DNA of 64,000 nucleotides, from NCBI RefSeq assembly GCF_029433295.1, contig NZ_JAQTHV010000001.1:1-64000 (forward strand), in the 5' to 3' direction. Numbering within the stretch: the stretch's first letter is position 1; every line of letters begins with the position of its first letter. A program made the translations under genes and the position numbers. This DNA is from Bifidobacterium sp. ESL0784. Its GTDB lineage: Bacteria > Actinomycetota > Actinomycetes > Actinomycetales > Bifidobacteriaceae. Below are positions 48,475 to 57,425 of this stretch, piece after piece. A model generated the notes under the pieces. That model was not told the origin of the DNA. It saw only the letters and a list, made by a program, of their open reading frames with translations, and searched no databases.

Positions 48475-49581
48475 GTGGCCGATGTGATTGCCTACATCAG
48501 GACCTTCAGCACCTCGTTCATCCTCGCGATGACCATTTGGCCGATTCTCTCGGCCGTACTGACTCTGCCGATTCTGGCGGGTATGTACCACCGCTACCAC
48601 CGCCTGCGTTCCAGCGCGGTGCTCGCGGCGTATCTGTGCGTGCTCTACGCGCTCGGGCTGGTCACCTTCACGCTTTACCCCATGCCCGACGACCCGGCGA
48701 AATACTGCCTGACCCACGCGCACAGGCCACAACTTCATGTAATGCAATTCATGACCGACCTGTCGACAGGCGGCAAGGGTGCGGTGCTGCAACTGGCGCT
48801 CAATGTTATCTTCTTCATTCCGCTCGGTTTCGCGCTTTCCCGTTGGGCCCGCTGGAAGTTCTACGCGGTGATTCCCGTCGGATTCCTGGTATCCCTGTTT
48901 ATCGAAACCTCACAGCTTACAGGCGTTTGGGGCATCTATCCGTGCGCCTATAGGCAATTCGACGTTGACGACCTCCTGACCAACACGCTGGGCGCGATTA
49001 TCGGTTGCTTCATCGCCTGGATTTACGGGGCTCTGGTGCCGGTGCGCGAGATCGAGGACCGGAGCGAGGTCATCGAGAAGCCGGGGCTGGTCCACCGCGC
49101 CGTTGCGCTGATGCTCGATCTGGTATTTATCATCGTTGTCGATGGATCGCTGACGCTGGGCTCGATCTATCTTTTCCAGAAATCCTCGAGATACCTTCCC
49201 AACGGCACATATATGTTCCTCGGCCACGCTTTCGGCACCGGCGTATCTGACGGGCTGGCGCAGTTCTTCACCCTGCTTTCGTTCGTCATTTTCGAGGTGC
49301 TCATTCCGGTGACGCACCGCGGGCAGACGCTTGGCGGCATGTTCACGCACATGAGTTGCGAGACCAAGGAGCGCCACGGTGGTGCGCGCGTTGCCTTTTA
49401 TGTCGTCCGGTTGCTGGTATTGATGCTCACCACGATGCTTTTTGCGGCTCCCACCCGTCAGCTCGGCGTCATCGTCCTGATCGTGCTCGTCATCTTCTGG
49501 GTTTTCGCCCGTCAGATGCCCTACGACCTCATCCCCGGTCGCGATTGGAATGAGGGCGATTACCGCGAAATGCCGATGTGA
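48475..49581 (+). CDS. VanZ-like / RDD-domain fused membrane protein
   Basis: A 368-residue polytopic protein. The N-terminal half has VanZ-like features (L-N-V-I-F-F-I-P-L-G-F, I-E-T-S-Q-L and D-V-D-D-L-L-T-N-T-L-G) and about five helices. The second half has an RDD-like bundle beginning R-A-V-A-L-M-L-D. VanZ relatives affect teicoplanin resistance and RDD proteins are transporter-like, but neither fixes a function here. GTG start with no clear ribosome site. It follows lepB by 52 bp and converges on the next gene. Confidence 0.8.
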   Translation: MADVIAYIRTFSTSFILAMTIWPILSAVLTLPILAGMYHRYHRLRSSAVLAAYLCVLYALGLVTFTLYPMPDDPAKYCLTHAHRPQLHVMQFMTDLSTGGKGAVLQLALNVIFFIPLGFALSRWARWKFYAVIPVGFLVSLFIETSQLTGVWGIYPCAYRQFDVDDLLTNTLGAIIGCFIAWIYGALVPVREIEDRSEVIEKPGLVHRAVALMLDLVFIIVVDGSLTLGSIYLFQKSSRYLPNGTYMFLGHAFGTGVSDGLAQFFTLLSFVIFEVLIPVTHRGQTLGGMFTHMSCETKERHGGARVAFYVVRLLVLMLTTMLFAAPTRQLGVIVLIVLVIFWVFARQMPYDLIPGRDWNEGDYREMPM

Positions 49582-49657
49582 ATGTGAACGTGATTCTGGT
49601 TGAGAACCGCAGGTTCGGTCAGTCGTGGCGGGACTCCGTGGTTTTTAGTACTTGGCT

Positions 49658-50689
49658 TTAGTACCGTTCCGTGTTGGCTACCAGCCATTCGTAGAGAAAA
49701 ATGCTAAATAGTGTCAATGCCGTTGCACATATTGTTTGCGGAACAAACCTGCGCAGCAATACGGCTACCAGAATGGACAGGACGCTGAATAGGACGGAAA
49801 GGTACATCGTACCTTTTATGGCACGAAGCCAACTATAATCTGGGCGCAGATATATTCGAAAACAACCAGTAAAAGTCAATATGATAAGTATGCATTGTGT
49901 GATTGAGACTACCCATAGTACCGGTGAAAAATATTGCAATTCTGCTATCGCTTCCCAAACACTCACAAGAAAAATTGCCAATAAGGAAAAAATAACGATG
50001 TAAAGCAGCAAACGTCGGCGGCCGAAATGTTTGTGTTGTGTTTTGGAATCCAGCTCATCAGGCCTAAGGCCAACGCCCGCAGATTCATCTTTGAAACGCA
50101 ATCTTGACGAAGCCGATTCAGCTTTTGCCGGTATTTTTGGCATTGTCGGTGCGTTGTTTTGCAACAGCGCCTTTTCTTCGTTTAAAGATTGTTCGGCCTT
50201 ATCGTCGACTTTGCGTTGCGAGATTTTCGCGAAAAGAGCAGGGATGAACCCTATCGCCGTGACCAAAAAGTGCCACGAACTATATAAAGGAAAATAGAAT
50301 ATGATCGGCGGCAATAAAAGAAATGATGCGCATCCGAGGGCGGTAGCAAGGTTGGCCATCATCGAGCGCCATAATGCGTTTCTTTCGGTTTTCTTCTCGG
50401 CCCGCCTTATCTCTACTATTCCAAAACATGCGAAAGGAATCGCTTCCAGCATGCACAGAAAAGCCAAAAGCTCGAGAATGGGAGCGAGGCTTGCAGTGAG
50501 CGATATAGAGAAACTCGTTACGAATATGAGACATCCGGCAACGAGTAGAATCCACCCCGCGTTACTGTGAAATCGGTTGACTCTTTTGTTGGTTATCGAA
50601 GTTAGGTATGCGAAATAAGACGAAGTTGGATCGTTCCCGTAGTGCTCATTCGGGTGTTCAGCGTCTTCGGTTTCTGGTGTTCTATACAC
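49658..50689 (-). CDS. Polytopic membrane protein of unknown function
   Basis: A 343-residue protein with about eight hydrophobic segments in two groups (about 45-175 and 225-340) around a polar Ser/Lys-rich loop. No family is recognised. GTG 50689 is preferred because GAGAGGAA lies just before it; the frame stays open seven codons further. It is the last gene of the minus-strand accessory block, 200 bp beyond the next member, so it may not belong to that transcript. Confidence 0.6.
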   Translation of the reverse strand: MYRTPETEDAEHPNEHYGNDPTSSYFAYLTSITNKRVNRFHSNAGWILLVAGCLIFVTSFSISLTASLAPILELLAFLCMLEAIPFACFGIVEIRRAEKKTERNALWRSMMANLATALGCASFLLLPPIIFYFPLYSSWHFLVTAIGFIPALFAKISQRKVDDKAEQSLNEEKALLQNNAPTMPKIPAKAESASSRLRFKDESAGVGLRPDELDSKTQHKHFGRRRLLLYIVIFSLLAIFLVSVWEAIAELQYFSPVLWVVSITQCILIILTFTGCFRIYLRPDYSWLRAIKGTMYLSVLFSVLSILVAVLLRRFVPQTICATALTLFSIFLYEWLVANTERY

Positions 50690-50907
50690 GTTGCGTTCCT
50701 CTCTGCGCACCGATATGCAATCAACAGCTGTGATTTTTGGGTGTTTTCGCTCGTTTCTGATGGTCGGTGTTTAGTCGCCAAAGATGTGGTGGTTTATAGG
50801 TTGTGCCAGCCGTTTCCCTTTGCCGCAGGCGGCCAGTGGCAGGGTGGCGGCGAGTGCGGTCGTGATGGGAGTTATCACAATTCGAAGCGTACGGAGGTGT
50901 CTGCTTG

Positions 50908-51579
50908 TCATTTCGTGGTGTCCTCGGATGGTTCCGGTTCGGGGTTGGCTGGCGGGTCTGGTTCGATGAGCTGTATGGAGTCGGCGATGTGGTTGAATTC
51001 CATGGCTCGGGCGAGCAGGTGTTCGGTGGAGGAGGTCATGGAGATTATCGCCTCTTTGCCGTGTGCGGGCAGGATAATCGTGACGTTGTATCGAGAATCA
51101 GTTGTTTCGGGATTGGTAAGGTAACCAAGCATGCCGATGTCGTTGCCGTGGTATGTGCCGTCTTCTGTGAGATTGCTGTAGTGTTTGGTGGCGTACTGGA
51201 TGATTGATGCGTCCGGGTTCTTTTCGATGAGTGTCTGGCGCAGGGCGGCGAGTCTGGCGTCGGTGTCTTTTTGCCAAGTCCGTTCGCTTGGCTGGGCGAT
51301 GACGTAGGCCGTATCCGTCTTGCAGCGCAGGATGGTGATTTTCGATAGTGCGTCGAGCATGAGTCGGATGGTCTTGCCATCGGGTTTGCCGTTTGGTTCG
51401 CTTGGCACTCCGCTGGCTTCCAGTTTGTCGTATATCGCTAGGTAATCGGCCACCCCCTTGTCGCCGGTCCGGATGGGTGGGCGTTGTTCATAGTTGTCCG
51501 GCAGTGGTATCGCCATGGCTCCGTCGAGGATGGTTATATTGGTATCTGCTTTGGGCGTGACGCCCGTTTCGGTGTTCAT
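50908..51579 (-). CDS. Unknown protein of the type VII-like cassette
   Basis: A 223-residue soluble protein. It has no signal peptide or membrane helix. The C-terminus is Pro/Glu-rich (P-D-P-P-A-N-P-E-P-E-P). No family recognised. It lies 35 bp after the lipoprotein gene on the same strand, so it is probably co-transcribed. An immunity or accessory role is a guess from position. Confidence 0.7.
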   Translation of the reverse strand: MNTETGVTPKADTNITILDGAMAIPLPDNYEQRPPIRTGDKGVADYLAIYDKLEASGVPSEPNGKPDGKTIRLMLDALSKITILRCKTDTAYVIAQPSERTWQKDTDARLAALRQTLIEKNPDASIIQYATKHYSNLTEDGTYHGNDIGMLGYLTNPETTDSRYNVTIILPAHGKEAIISMTSSTEHLLARAMEFNHIADSIQLIEPDPPANPEPEPSEDTTK

Positions 51580-51614
51580 GTGTGCTGCTCTTTTATAGAT
51601 GGAATCTGTGGGAT

Positions 51615-52283
51615 TCAGGCTCCGTAGTCTTGGGGTTGGTAATCAGGGCTCTGTGACCAAGGGTATTGCTGCATGAGTTGTCCGCTGTGGCAGTTGTAGA
51701 TGTTGATCTGCATGTCCCAAGGGCCAGTGCCGCCGTTCAGGTAATAAAGTCCTCCGTTGATTTTGGGTATGCTGCCGAGAGTCATGACATAGTTGTTGCG
51801 GGTGAGTTTGTTGTCGCACCATAGGGAGAATGTTCTGCCGTCTTTGCTGATCTGGAAGTGGTAGCCGTTGTGCTTGTTGTTGGCGTCTTTGTTGAAGGCT
51901 TGCCCGAATTCTTTTCGTTCTTTCTGGTATTCCTTGATGTTGGCTTCCAGCTGTTTCTCGGTCGCGGTGGTGACGACATCGCCGTCCGGTGTGGCGTATG
52001 CGTCGGTATAATCGTCATGCTGCTCCTTGAATACTTTGGCTACGTGTGTTGGGGAATCGTTGGCATTGTCGAAGAGGTAGTGTTTGACGAAGAATTTGTC
52101 GTAGGTGATAGTTTTGGTTTTACCTTTGCCGGCATCTTCGTCCCTGGGTGTTGTGTTCTGTGATTGTGTGGTCGGGTTTTTCGTGCTTGGCGTGCTGGTG
52201 CCACATCCGGCAAGAGAAACAGATAAGCACAAAACCGTAATCATCAAGATGATGGTTGATTTAAGTCGTGTTTTTGTATGCAT
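51615..52283 (-). CDS. Lipoprotein of the type VII-like cassette
   Basis: A 222-residue secreted lipoprotein. The ATG at 52283 starts a signal sequence with an L-A-G-C lipobox (Cys about 27), then a Ser/Thr/Asn-rich spacer and a ~150-residue mature domain that I do not recognise. An upstream in-frame start at 52352 would put 23 non-signal residues ahead of the signal and is rejected. An immunity role for an effector is possible (membrane-anchored immunity proteins are known in such loci) but unproven. Confidence 0.8.
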   Translation of the reverse strand: MHTKTRLKSTIILMITVLCLSVSLAGCGTSTPSTKNPTTQSQNTTPRDEDAGKGKTKTITYDKFFVKHYLFDNANDSPTHVAKVFKEQHDDYTDAYATPDGDVVTTATEKQLEANIKEYQKERKEFGQAFNKDANNKHNGYHFQISKDGRTFSLWCDNKLTRNNYVMTLGSIPKINGGLYYLNGGTGPWDMQINIYNCHSGQLMQQYPWSQSPDYQPQDYGA

Positions 52284-52396
52284 GATGCCGTTCTTTCTAA
52301 TTGCATTTCGTTCGGAACGATGGATATAACAAAATTGGCTGTCTTCTATCAATGAAATAGATATGTTTCAGAATGCTAATGAACATCAATTTGTGT

Positions 52397-52717
52397 TTAT
52401 TTCGCGAACGCGAGTATGCCGAGTTCGATGAGAAGTTTAAGAAGATATGCCATGAGCGCGGCCTTGGACATGTTGATGATGACCGTTGCCATTTGTGGAG
52501 TCAACAAATGGCTGAGAAGATAAACGACATAGACTACCACTGGGGCAGGCACGCGTAAGTTTGCCAATGCTGCTTTGATTCGATCCAGGGCTTTCATCAC
52601 TACAGGGTCGGTTACTGTAACGGGTGCAGAAGGGGTATTTGGCGGAATATGCCATTGGAAATCTTTGGTGGTTCGTGATATCTGTGCTGGCAGTGCCATT
52701 GGGTAGCTGGTCTTCAA
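52397..52717 (-). pseudogene. C-terminal part of the frameshifted effector-like gene
   Basis: In the +1 frame relative to the gene at 52437-53618, about 106 codons give a Pro-rich link and a long hydrophobic, amphipathic stretch rich in Leu, Val and Ala, ending L-G-I-L-A-F-A-K. A TTG at 52717 or an ATG at 52699 could start it, but neither has a ribosome site. Deleting one T in the GTTG near 52716-52718 would join it smoothly to the upstream frame as A-V-K-T-S-Y-P. Confidence 0.65.
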
Positions 52718-53618
52718 CGGCTGAAGTTATAGTGAGTTCGTGTGTTTCCGTGTTGAATTTGAGGGTGAAGCTTTCGGTCTGACCATTCTCGGTCTTGTGC
52801 CATGATTCAGTAATGATTTTTGTTTTAAAATCGTAAGGATTATCACCTTTGTTGTCGCTCACCCACCCATTGGTATCTAGGTTGCCGTCTTTATCGATTT
52901 TGATGCCATCTTTGCTGAAAGAGAGCATGTCTTTAAGCTGGAGTTTTTCGTTTTCAAAAGCGTCATCCGGGATATCGAGGGTTATGGTGCCTTTGCCTCC
53001 GTTGTAGTCGGAAACATGAAAGCCGATTATTATTAGCAGTCCCCCGCCGAGATTCATGGTCCATGTTTCATTGGCTTTGAGGCTCGGCGAATGGTCGAGC
53101 GCAAACTGCGCGATGGCTTTGAATGCTTCGACAGCTACGTGCGGATCTTTCGTTGCGGCGTTCACATCAAGCCCGTTTCCCGCTATTTCCGCGAGATATT
53201 TGTCGATGCTGAGATATCCGTCGATTCCGGCTTTGAGTTTGCCGTTGATGTTGGCGGCTGTGAATGAGCCTCCTGAACTCACGGTGTCGGTAAGGGCCTT
53301 GAGCTGAGCGGTGAAGCCGTTGATGTCAGCGCCTGTTGCCGCGAACTTCGTCATGTAGCCGCTGGCGTCGTTGTTGACGCGGGTCCAAATCTGTTGGATT
53401 TGTTTGCGGGTGGTGTTGTTGATATCTATCAGTTGGCGTTCATAGGCGTCTTGGCCTTGAAAGACTTTGATGCCTTCGTTGATAAGCCAGCCGATGGCAG
53501 AGAATTTATCGACACCATCCCAGAAGTTGTCCCATCTACTTCCCTGGTCGGAGCATACCTTGCTGACATCCTGTAGATATTTTTGTTTCGTGCTTTCGCG
53601 AAAGTCCCTGGTTACCAT
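52437..53618 (-). CDS. Larger effector-like protein of the type VII-like cassette (frameshifted)
   Basis: The annotated frame encodes 393 residues. The first ~300 are helical (about 1-130), then a mixed region with D-G-N-L-D-T-N-G-W. After about residue 300 (near 52716) the sequence turns Cys- and Ser-rich and out of character, while the +1 frame continues a sensible protein to 52397. The intact product would have about 407 residues. No LXG N-terminal motif is clear. It sits after two small helical proteins and a coiled-coil protein, the usual order around LXG-type effectors. Confidence 0.7.
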   Translation of the reverse strand: MVTRDFRESTKQKYLQDVSKVCSDQGSRWDNFWDGVDKFSAIGWLINEGIKVFQGQDAYERQLIDINNTTRKQIQQIWTRVNNDASGYMTKFAATGADINGFTAQLKALTDTVSSGGSFTAANINGKLKAGIDGYLSIDKYLAEIAGNGLDVNAATKDPHVAVEAFKAIAQFALDHSPSLKANETWTMNLGGGLLIIIGFHVSDYNGGKGTITLDIPDDAFENEKLQLKDMLSFSKDGIKIDKDGNLDTNGWVSDNKGDNPYDFKTKIITESWHKTENGQTESFTLKFNTETHELTITSAVEDQLPNGTASTDITNHQRFPMAYSAKYPFCTRYSNRPCSDESPGSNQSSIGKLTRACPSGSLCRLSSQPFVDSTNGNGHHQHVQGRAHGISS

Positions 53619-53694
53619 GGTTCTCGTCTCTGTTATATCGTTTTGCGGATGTTTTTATCGTGGCTGCTAAGCGCGCTTGTATTGGTGATCTGCG

Positions 53695-53946
53695 TCAGCC
53701 TTTGAACTGCCAGGAGGCTTTGTCGTCGCTGCTTTTGTATGAGTCTCGGGCTTTTTGCAGGAAGTTGGCGGTGCTCGAGAACAGGTTTCCCATTTGCTGA
53801 ATCATGGTGCTATACGATTGGTCTACACCGTGTATGGTGTCGATTACCTCGCCTCCACCCTGTTTGCCAGCCGCGTTGTAAGGAGTGCAATCGTTGGCGA
53901 GTATGCGAAGTTGTTTGATGGCATCATCCATAGTGCTGATGCTCAT
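53695..53946 (-). CDS. Small helical protein with YxxxD motif (WXG100/DUF3130-like)
   Basis: An 83-residue protein predicted mostly alpha-helical, with Y-K-S-S-D near the C-terminus that matches the Y-x-x-x-D/E type VII secretion motif, but with no W-x-G turn. The sequence resembles small partner proteins of LXG effectors (DUF3130/DUF5344 style) in size and layout. The match is by eye only. The ribosome site is weak. Confidence 0.65.
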   Translation of the reverse strand: MSISTMDDAIKQLRILANDCTPYNAAGKQGGGEVIDTIHGVDQSYSTMIQQMGNLFSSTANFLQKARDSYKSSDDKASWQFKG

Positions 53947-53986
53947 CGATATTGGTTTACCCGTTTTTCATCCTTGCGTTCAATAA

Positions 53987-54292
53987 TCAGTAAAGTGGCT
54001 GGTCGTCATTCTTGACTTGACCGATGAAATTGCCGATAGTGGTTGAGAAGGACTCTCCAATAGACTGCAGGCGTGGAGATTGGCTGTTGCCATGCAGGCT
54101 TGAGGCCACGTTCTTGAAGGCCAGGATTGCATCATGGAATTGGCCTGAGGGCACGCCTTCATCAGCGACTAATTGCAGAATATCCAAATAGTTTCCGAAG
54201 AGAGCATCTACGGATCCTCCATTGCTTTTGCATGAATTGCCGACCTTGTAGACGTAGCTATCGTCAATTACCAGATTCGGATCCTCTGCCAT
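53987..54292 (-). CDS. Small helical protein of the type VII-like cassette
   Basis: A 101-residue protein, probably two helices around a short loop, without a signal peptide. It starts at ATG 54292, seven bases after AAGGAAGGAG, and the stop of the preceding coiled-coil gene overlaps it (TGATG). An effector partner or WXG-like role is inferred from size and position. Confidence 0.7.
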   Translation of the reverse strand: MAEDPNLVIDDSYVYKVGNSCKSNGGSVDALFGNYLDILQLVADEGVPSGQFHDAILAFKNVASSLHGNSQSPRLQSIGESFSTTIGNFIGQVKNDDQPLY

Positions 54293-54774
54293 CACCGGTC
54301 TCCTTCCTTTGGTGTTTCAAGCCTTTGCTGCTCTCTCGCCATTTCCTGCTCCTCCTCTTTGGCTCGTTTCAGCTTTTTCTTGTAGTAGGTTTTGTCTTCT
54401 TCGATATCGTCCATCTGGCGATTGCAATCCTTGATTTGCAGTTCCTGCTCTTCGACTTGGCTATCGACGTGGCGCAGGGTTTCGTCGTAGCTGTCGGCGA
54501 TATTGATGTAGGGGCTTCCCTGAATCCGGTTGGTCATCATATCGAGGAAAAGCTCGGTTCCGCGGCATTGCGGGGCATCCTCTCGCAAGCCGCAGAGTGC
54601 CGCGCGTCTGTAATCTTGGCGGTCTTCGAACTCTTGCCGTTGTTGTTGGAGATGGCTGCGGATGTCTTGGCAAGCCGACAGGCTTTGTTCGGCTTGCCGG
54701 CGTCGGGCCTCCACCTTCTGGCCTCGTCGTTCGAGCGTGGCCAGTTTATCGTTGATTGTATCGGAATATGCCAT
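54292..54774 (-). CDS. Coiled-coil protein (DUF3958/DUF5082-like layout)
   Basis: A 160-residue, very polar protein. Coiled-coil stretches at about 1-55 and 95-155 flank a segment with two Cys (A-L-C-G-L and P-Q-C-R-G). It is the first gene of the cassette, with GGGGAG five bases before the ATG. In LXG toxin operons a coiled-coil partner is encoded first, and this fits. The family is not established. Confidence 0.7.
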   Translation of the reverse strand: MAYSDTINDKLATLERRGQKVEARRRQAEQSLSACQDIRSHLQQQRQEFEDRQDYRRAALCGLREDAPQCRGTELFLDMMTNRIQGSPYINIADSYDETLRHVDSQVEEQELQIKDCNRQMDDIEEDKTYYKKKLKRAKEEEQEMAREQQRLETPKEGDR

Positions 54775-54997
54775 GTTGCTCCCCAGATACTAAATCGCCA
54801 GAAGAAACTCTTCGGTATATTTATATCATATATAAATAGAAAATATTGCTTAATGATTATTTATACAAAGGGCGCTTTAGCGATGGTAGTGCGGGGAAAA
54901 TACGCCTTGCTGATGTTTAAGTGCATTTTGCTGGCGGCGGCGTCGGAAAGATGCATCTTGAGACGCGTTAGGTGCACTGCTTTGACGGTGAAAATAT
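54775..54997. promoter_or_regulatory. AT-rich promoter region of the cassette
   Basis: The interval is strikingly AT-rich at 54815-54870 with an imperfect ATATTTATAT palindrome. No gene. It should hold the promoter for the minus-strand cassette. Confidence 0.5.
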
Positions 54998-55035
54998 GAA
55001 ACCCGTCGACTGGTGTGAGGCCAGCGGCGGGTTTC
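54998..55035 (-). terminator. Terminator of gdhA
   Basis: 11-bp stem with one G.T pair (54998-55008 / 55025-55035), about 70 bp beyond the gdhA stop on the minus strand. Confidence 0.7.
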
Positions 55036-55104
55036 GTATTTATGCTTGAGCGAATGTGCTCAGAGTCATCGAGCCGAGTGGTTCGGTTTGACAGGAGGAT
55101 GGAT

Positions 55105-56451
55105 TCAGCAAACGCCTTGGGCGACCATGGCGTTGGCGACCTTGACGAAGCCGGCGGCGTTGGCGCCGAGCATCAAGTCACCTTCGTGGCCGTACTCCTT
55201 GGCGGCGGCCAGGGAGTTGGTGACGATGTTCTCCATGATGTCCTTGAGCTTGTTGTCGACCTCTTCGAAGGTCCAGGAAAGACGATACGAGTTCTGGCTC
55301 ATCTCAAGGCCGGAAACCGCGACACCGCCGGCATTGGAGGCCTTGGCGGGGCCGTAGAGCAGGCCGGCCTTCTGGTACGTCGAAATCGCTTCAGGCGTGG
55401 ATGGCATGTTCGCACCTTCGCAGACGACCTTGCAACCGTTCTTCACCAGCGCGGCCGCGGATTCGCCGTCGACCTCGTTCTGGGTGGCGCAGGGCAGCGC
55501 GATGTCGCACGGAACGGTCCAGACGCCCTTGCTGCCTTCGTGGTATTCGGCACCGGCCACACGGTCGGCATATTCCTTGATGCGGCCGCGGTGGCCGAGC
55601 TTGATGTCCTTGACCACGTCGAGCTGAATGCCGTTCGGATCGTAGACATAGCCGTTGGAATCGGAGCAGGTGACGACCTTCGCGCCCATTTCCTGCGCCT
55701 TTTCGATGGCGAAGATGGCGACGTTGCCGGAGCCGGAGATCACGACGGTCTTGCCCTCGAACGAATCATTCTTCAAGGTGCGCAGCGCGGCGGCGGTGTA
55801 ATAGCAGAGGCCGTAACCGGTCGCTTCGGTGCGGGCGAGCGAGCCGCCGAACTCAAGACCCTTGCCGGTCAGGACGCCAGAATACTCGTTGCGGATGCGC
55901 TTGTACTGGCCGAACATGTAGCCGATCTCGCGCGCGCCCACGTTGATATCGCCGGCGGGAACGTCGGTGAACTGGCCAATGTGACGCTGCAGCTCGGTCA
56001 TGAAGGCCTGGCAGAAGCGCATGACCTCACCGTCGCTGCGGCCGCGCGGGTCGAAGTCGGAACCGCCCTTGGCGCCGCCCATGGGCAGACCGGTCAGCGA
56101 GTTCTTCAGCACCTGTTCGAAGCCGAGGAACTTGATGACGGATTCGGTGACAGTCGGGTGCAGGCGAAGGCCGCCCTTGTAGGGTCCGATGGCGGAGTTG
56201 AACTGGATGCGATAACCACGGTTGACCTGCACCTTGCCCTCGTCGTCAACCCAGGCGACGCGGAACTTGATGGCGCGCTCAGGCTCGACCAAGCGCTCGA
56301 GGATACCATTCTTCTCATATTCCGGGTGTTTTTCGACAACCGGTTCCAAAGTCTCGAAGACCTCGCGGACGGCCTGCAGGAACTCGGGCTGGTCGCCATC
56401 ACGCTTTTCAACCTGCGCATATACGCGCTTGACATAGTCATTGGTCAGCAT
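55105..56451 (-). CDS. gdhA: NADP-specific glutamate dehydrogenase
   Basis: A 448-residue hexameric enzyme that makes glutamate from 2-oxoglutarate, ammonium and NADPH (NADP type inferred from the ~450-residue family). The catalytic region reads K-G-G-L-R-L-H-P-T-V then G-G-A-K-G-G-S-D-F-D-P, and the nucleotide-binding fold has V-I-S-G-S-G-N-V-A. The ATG has GGAG nine bases upstream. It stands alone; a terminator follows. Confidence 0.96.
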   Translation of the reverse strand: MLTNDYVKRVYAQVEKRDGDQPEFLQAVREVFETLEPVVEKHPEYEKNGILERLVEPERAIKFRVAWVDDEGKVQVNRGYRIQFNSAIGPYKGGLRLHPTVTESVIKFLGFEQVLKNSLTGLPMGGAKGGSDFDPRGRSDGEVMRFCQAFMTELQRHIGQFTDVPAGDINVGAREIGYMFGQYKRIRNEYSGVLTGKGLEFGGSLARTEATGYGLCYYTAAALRTLKNDSFEGKTVVISGSGNVAIFAIEKAQEMGAKVVTCSDSNGYVYDPNGIQLDVVKDIKLGHRGRIKEYADRVAGAEYHEGSKGVWTVPCDIALPCATQNEVDGESAAALVKNGCKVVCEGANMPSTPEAISTYQKAGLLYGPAKASNAGGVAVSGLEMSQNSYRLSWTFEEVDNKLKDIMENIVTNSLAAAKEYGHEGDLMLGANAAGFVKVANAMVAQGVC

Positions 56452-56824
56452 TGATACTCCATTGTTGAGTGAATATTGCCGGTTTTTATTGTAAGAATCC
56501 GCCGGGAGTGGTGGAAGGGCATGTTCAAAAAACTGGGCATCTTTTTTAGGCGTCGTTTACGAAACGGAAACATAATGTGGCCACTGCCAACCCGCTCATC
56601 TGGGCGCGAAACAGGGAATCCGCCATAAAAAAGCTGCTGATGGGTGGTGAGTGGCCTGAAAATTTCATTGTGCCATAAATGGGCCGGTAAGCCGTGCTCA
56701 GTGGCTTATTTATCGCGGATTCGTGGTGGAGGCGCCGGGCGAAGGAGCGGGTGTCGGGAATGTATGGAGTGCTTTGCCGGTTGTTTGGTTTAGTAGGAAC
56801 GCTACGACATACCGGGAGGGCAGC
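56452..56824. other. Divergent interval gdhA-mscL
   Basis: 373 bp without a supportable gene. It should hold both promoters. No tRNA or riboswitch was recognised. Confidence 0.4.
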
Positions 56825-57295
56825 ATGTTCAAAGGGTTCAAGAAATTCATCTCGCGCGGCAACATGATCGACATGGCGGTCGGCGTGGTTATGGGCGCCG
56901 CGGTGACCGCCGTGGTCAACTCGATCGTCAACAATCTCATCAATCCGCTGATCGCCATGATCTTCGGCAAGCCGAACATGAACAACCTGCTGACCGTCAC
57001 CTTCAACCACTCCACCATCTCGTTCGGCGCAATTCTGGGCGCGCTTCTCAACTTCCTGATGATTGCGGTCGCCGTCTATTTCTGCATCCTCGTGCCGATT
57101 AACAAGTTCCGTGACATGTCGGAGTCGATCTTCAAGAAGAAAGACGACGAGGAAGAGAAGAAGGAGATCAGTACCGACCAGCAGACCGTCGACCTGTTGA
57201 AGGAGATTTCCGCGGAGCTCAAGGATATCAAGGCTGGCAACAATGGCACAGACCAGATCGAGAAGGGCGATGCGGCCGAAACCGAAAAACAGTAG
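56825..57295 (+). CDS. mscL: Large-conductance mechanosensitive channel
   Basis: A 156-residue homopentameric channel that opens on membrane tension to release solutes in hypo-osmotic shock. The N-terminal F-K-x-F-I-S-R-G-N helix precedes the pore helix M-A-V-G-V-V-M-G-A-A, with the second helix about 75-100 and a cytoplasmic coiled-coil tail. The tail is longer and more acidic than in many homologues. GGGAGGG lies before the ATG, which rules out the longer upstream frame. Confidence 0.95.
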   Translation: MFKGFKKFISRGNMIDMAVGVVMGAAVTAVVNSIVNNLINPLIAMIFGKPNMNNLLTVTFNHSTISFGAILGALLNFLMIAVAVYFCILVPINKFRDMSESIFKKKDDEEEKKEISTDQQTVDLLKEISAELKDIKAGNNGTDQIEKGDAAETEKQ

Positions 57296-57425
57296 GTTTG
57301 CGATACGATATTTTTTGTAATACGATAATCTTTGGCCGCTGGGGGTTACATTAGCCCGATTTGTTACTATGCTTGGTTGCACGGGTGTGACTTGGTCATT
57401 GAGTAAGGGACGGTAGGGTTCAAGT

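Noticed and set aside
52397..52717. Independent small gene with its own start
   Set aside because: No ribosome site at TTG 52717 or ATG 52699; a single-base frameshift in the upstream gene explains it better.
55015..56454. 479-codon ORF opposite gdhA
   Set aside because: Antisense shadow of the clearly conserved glutamate dehydrogenase.
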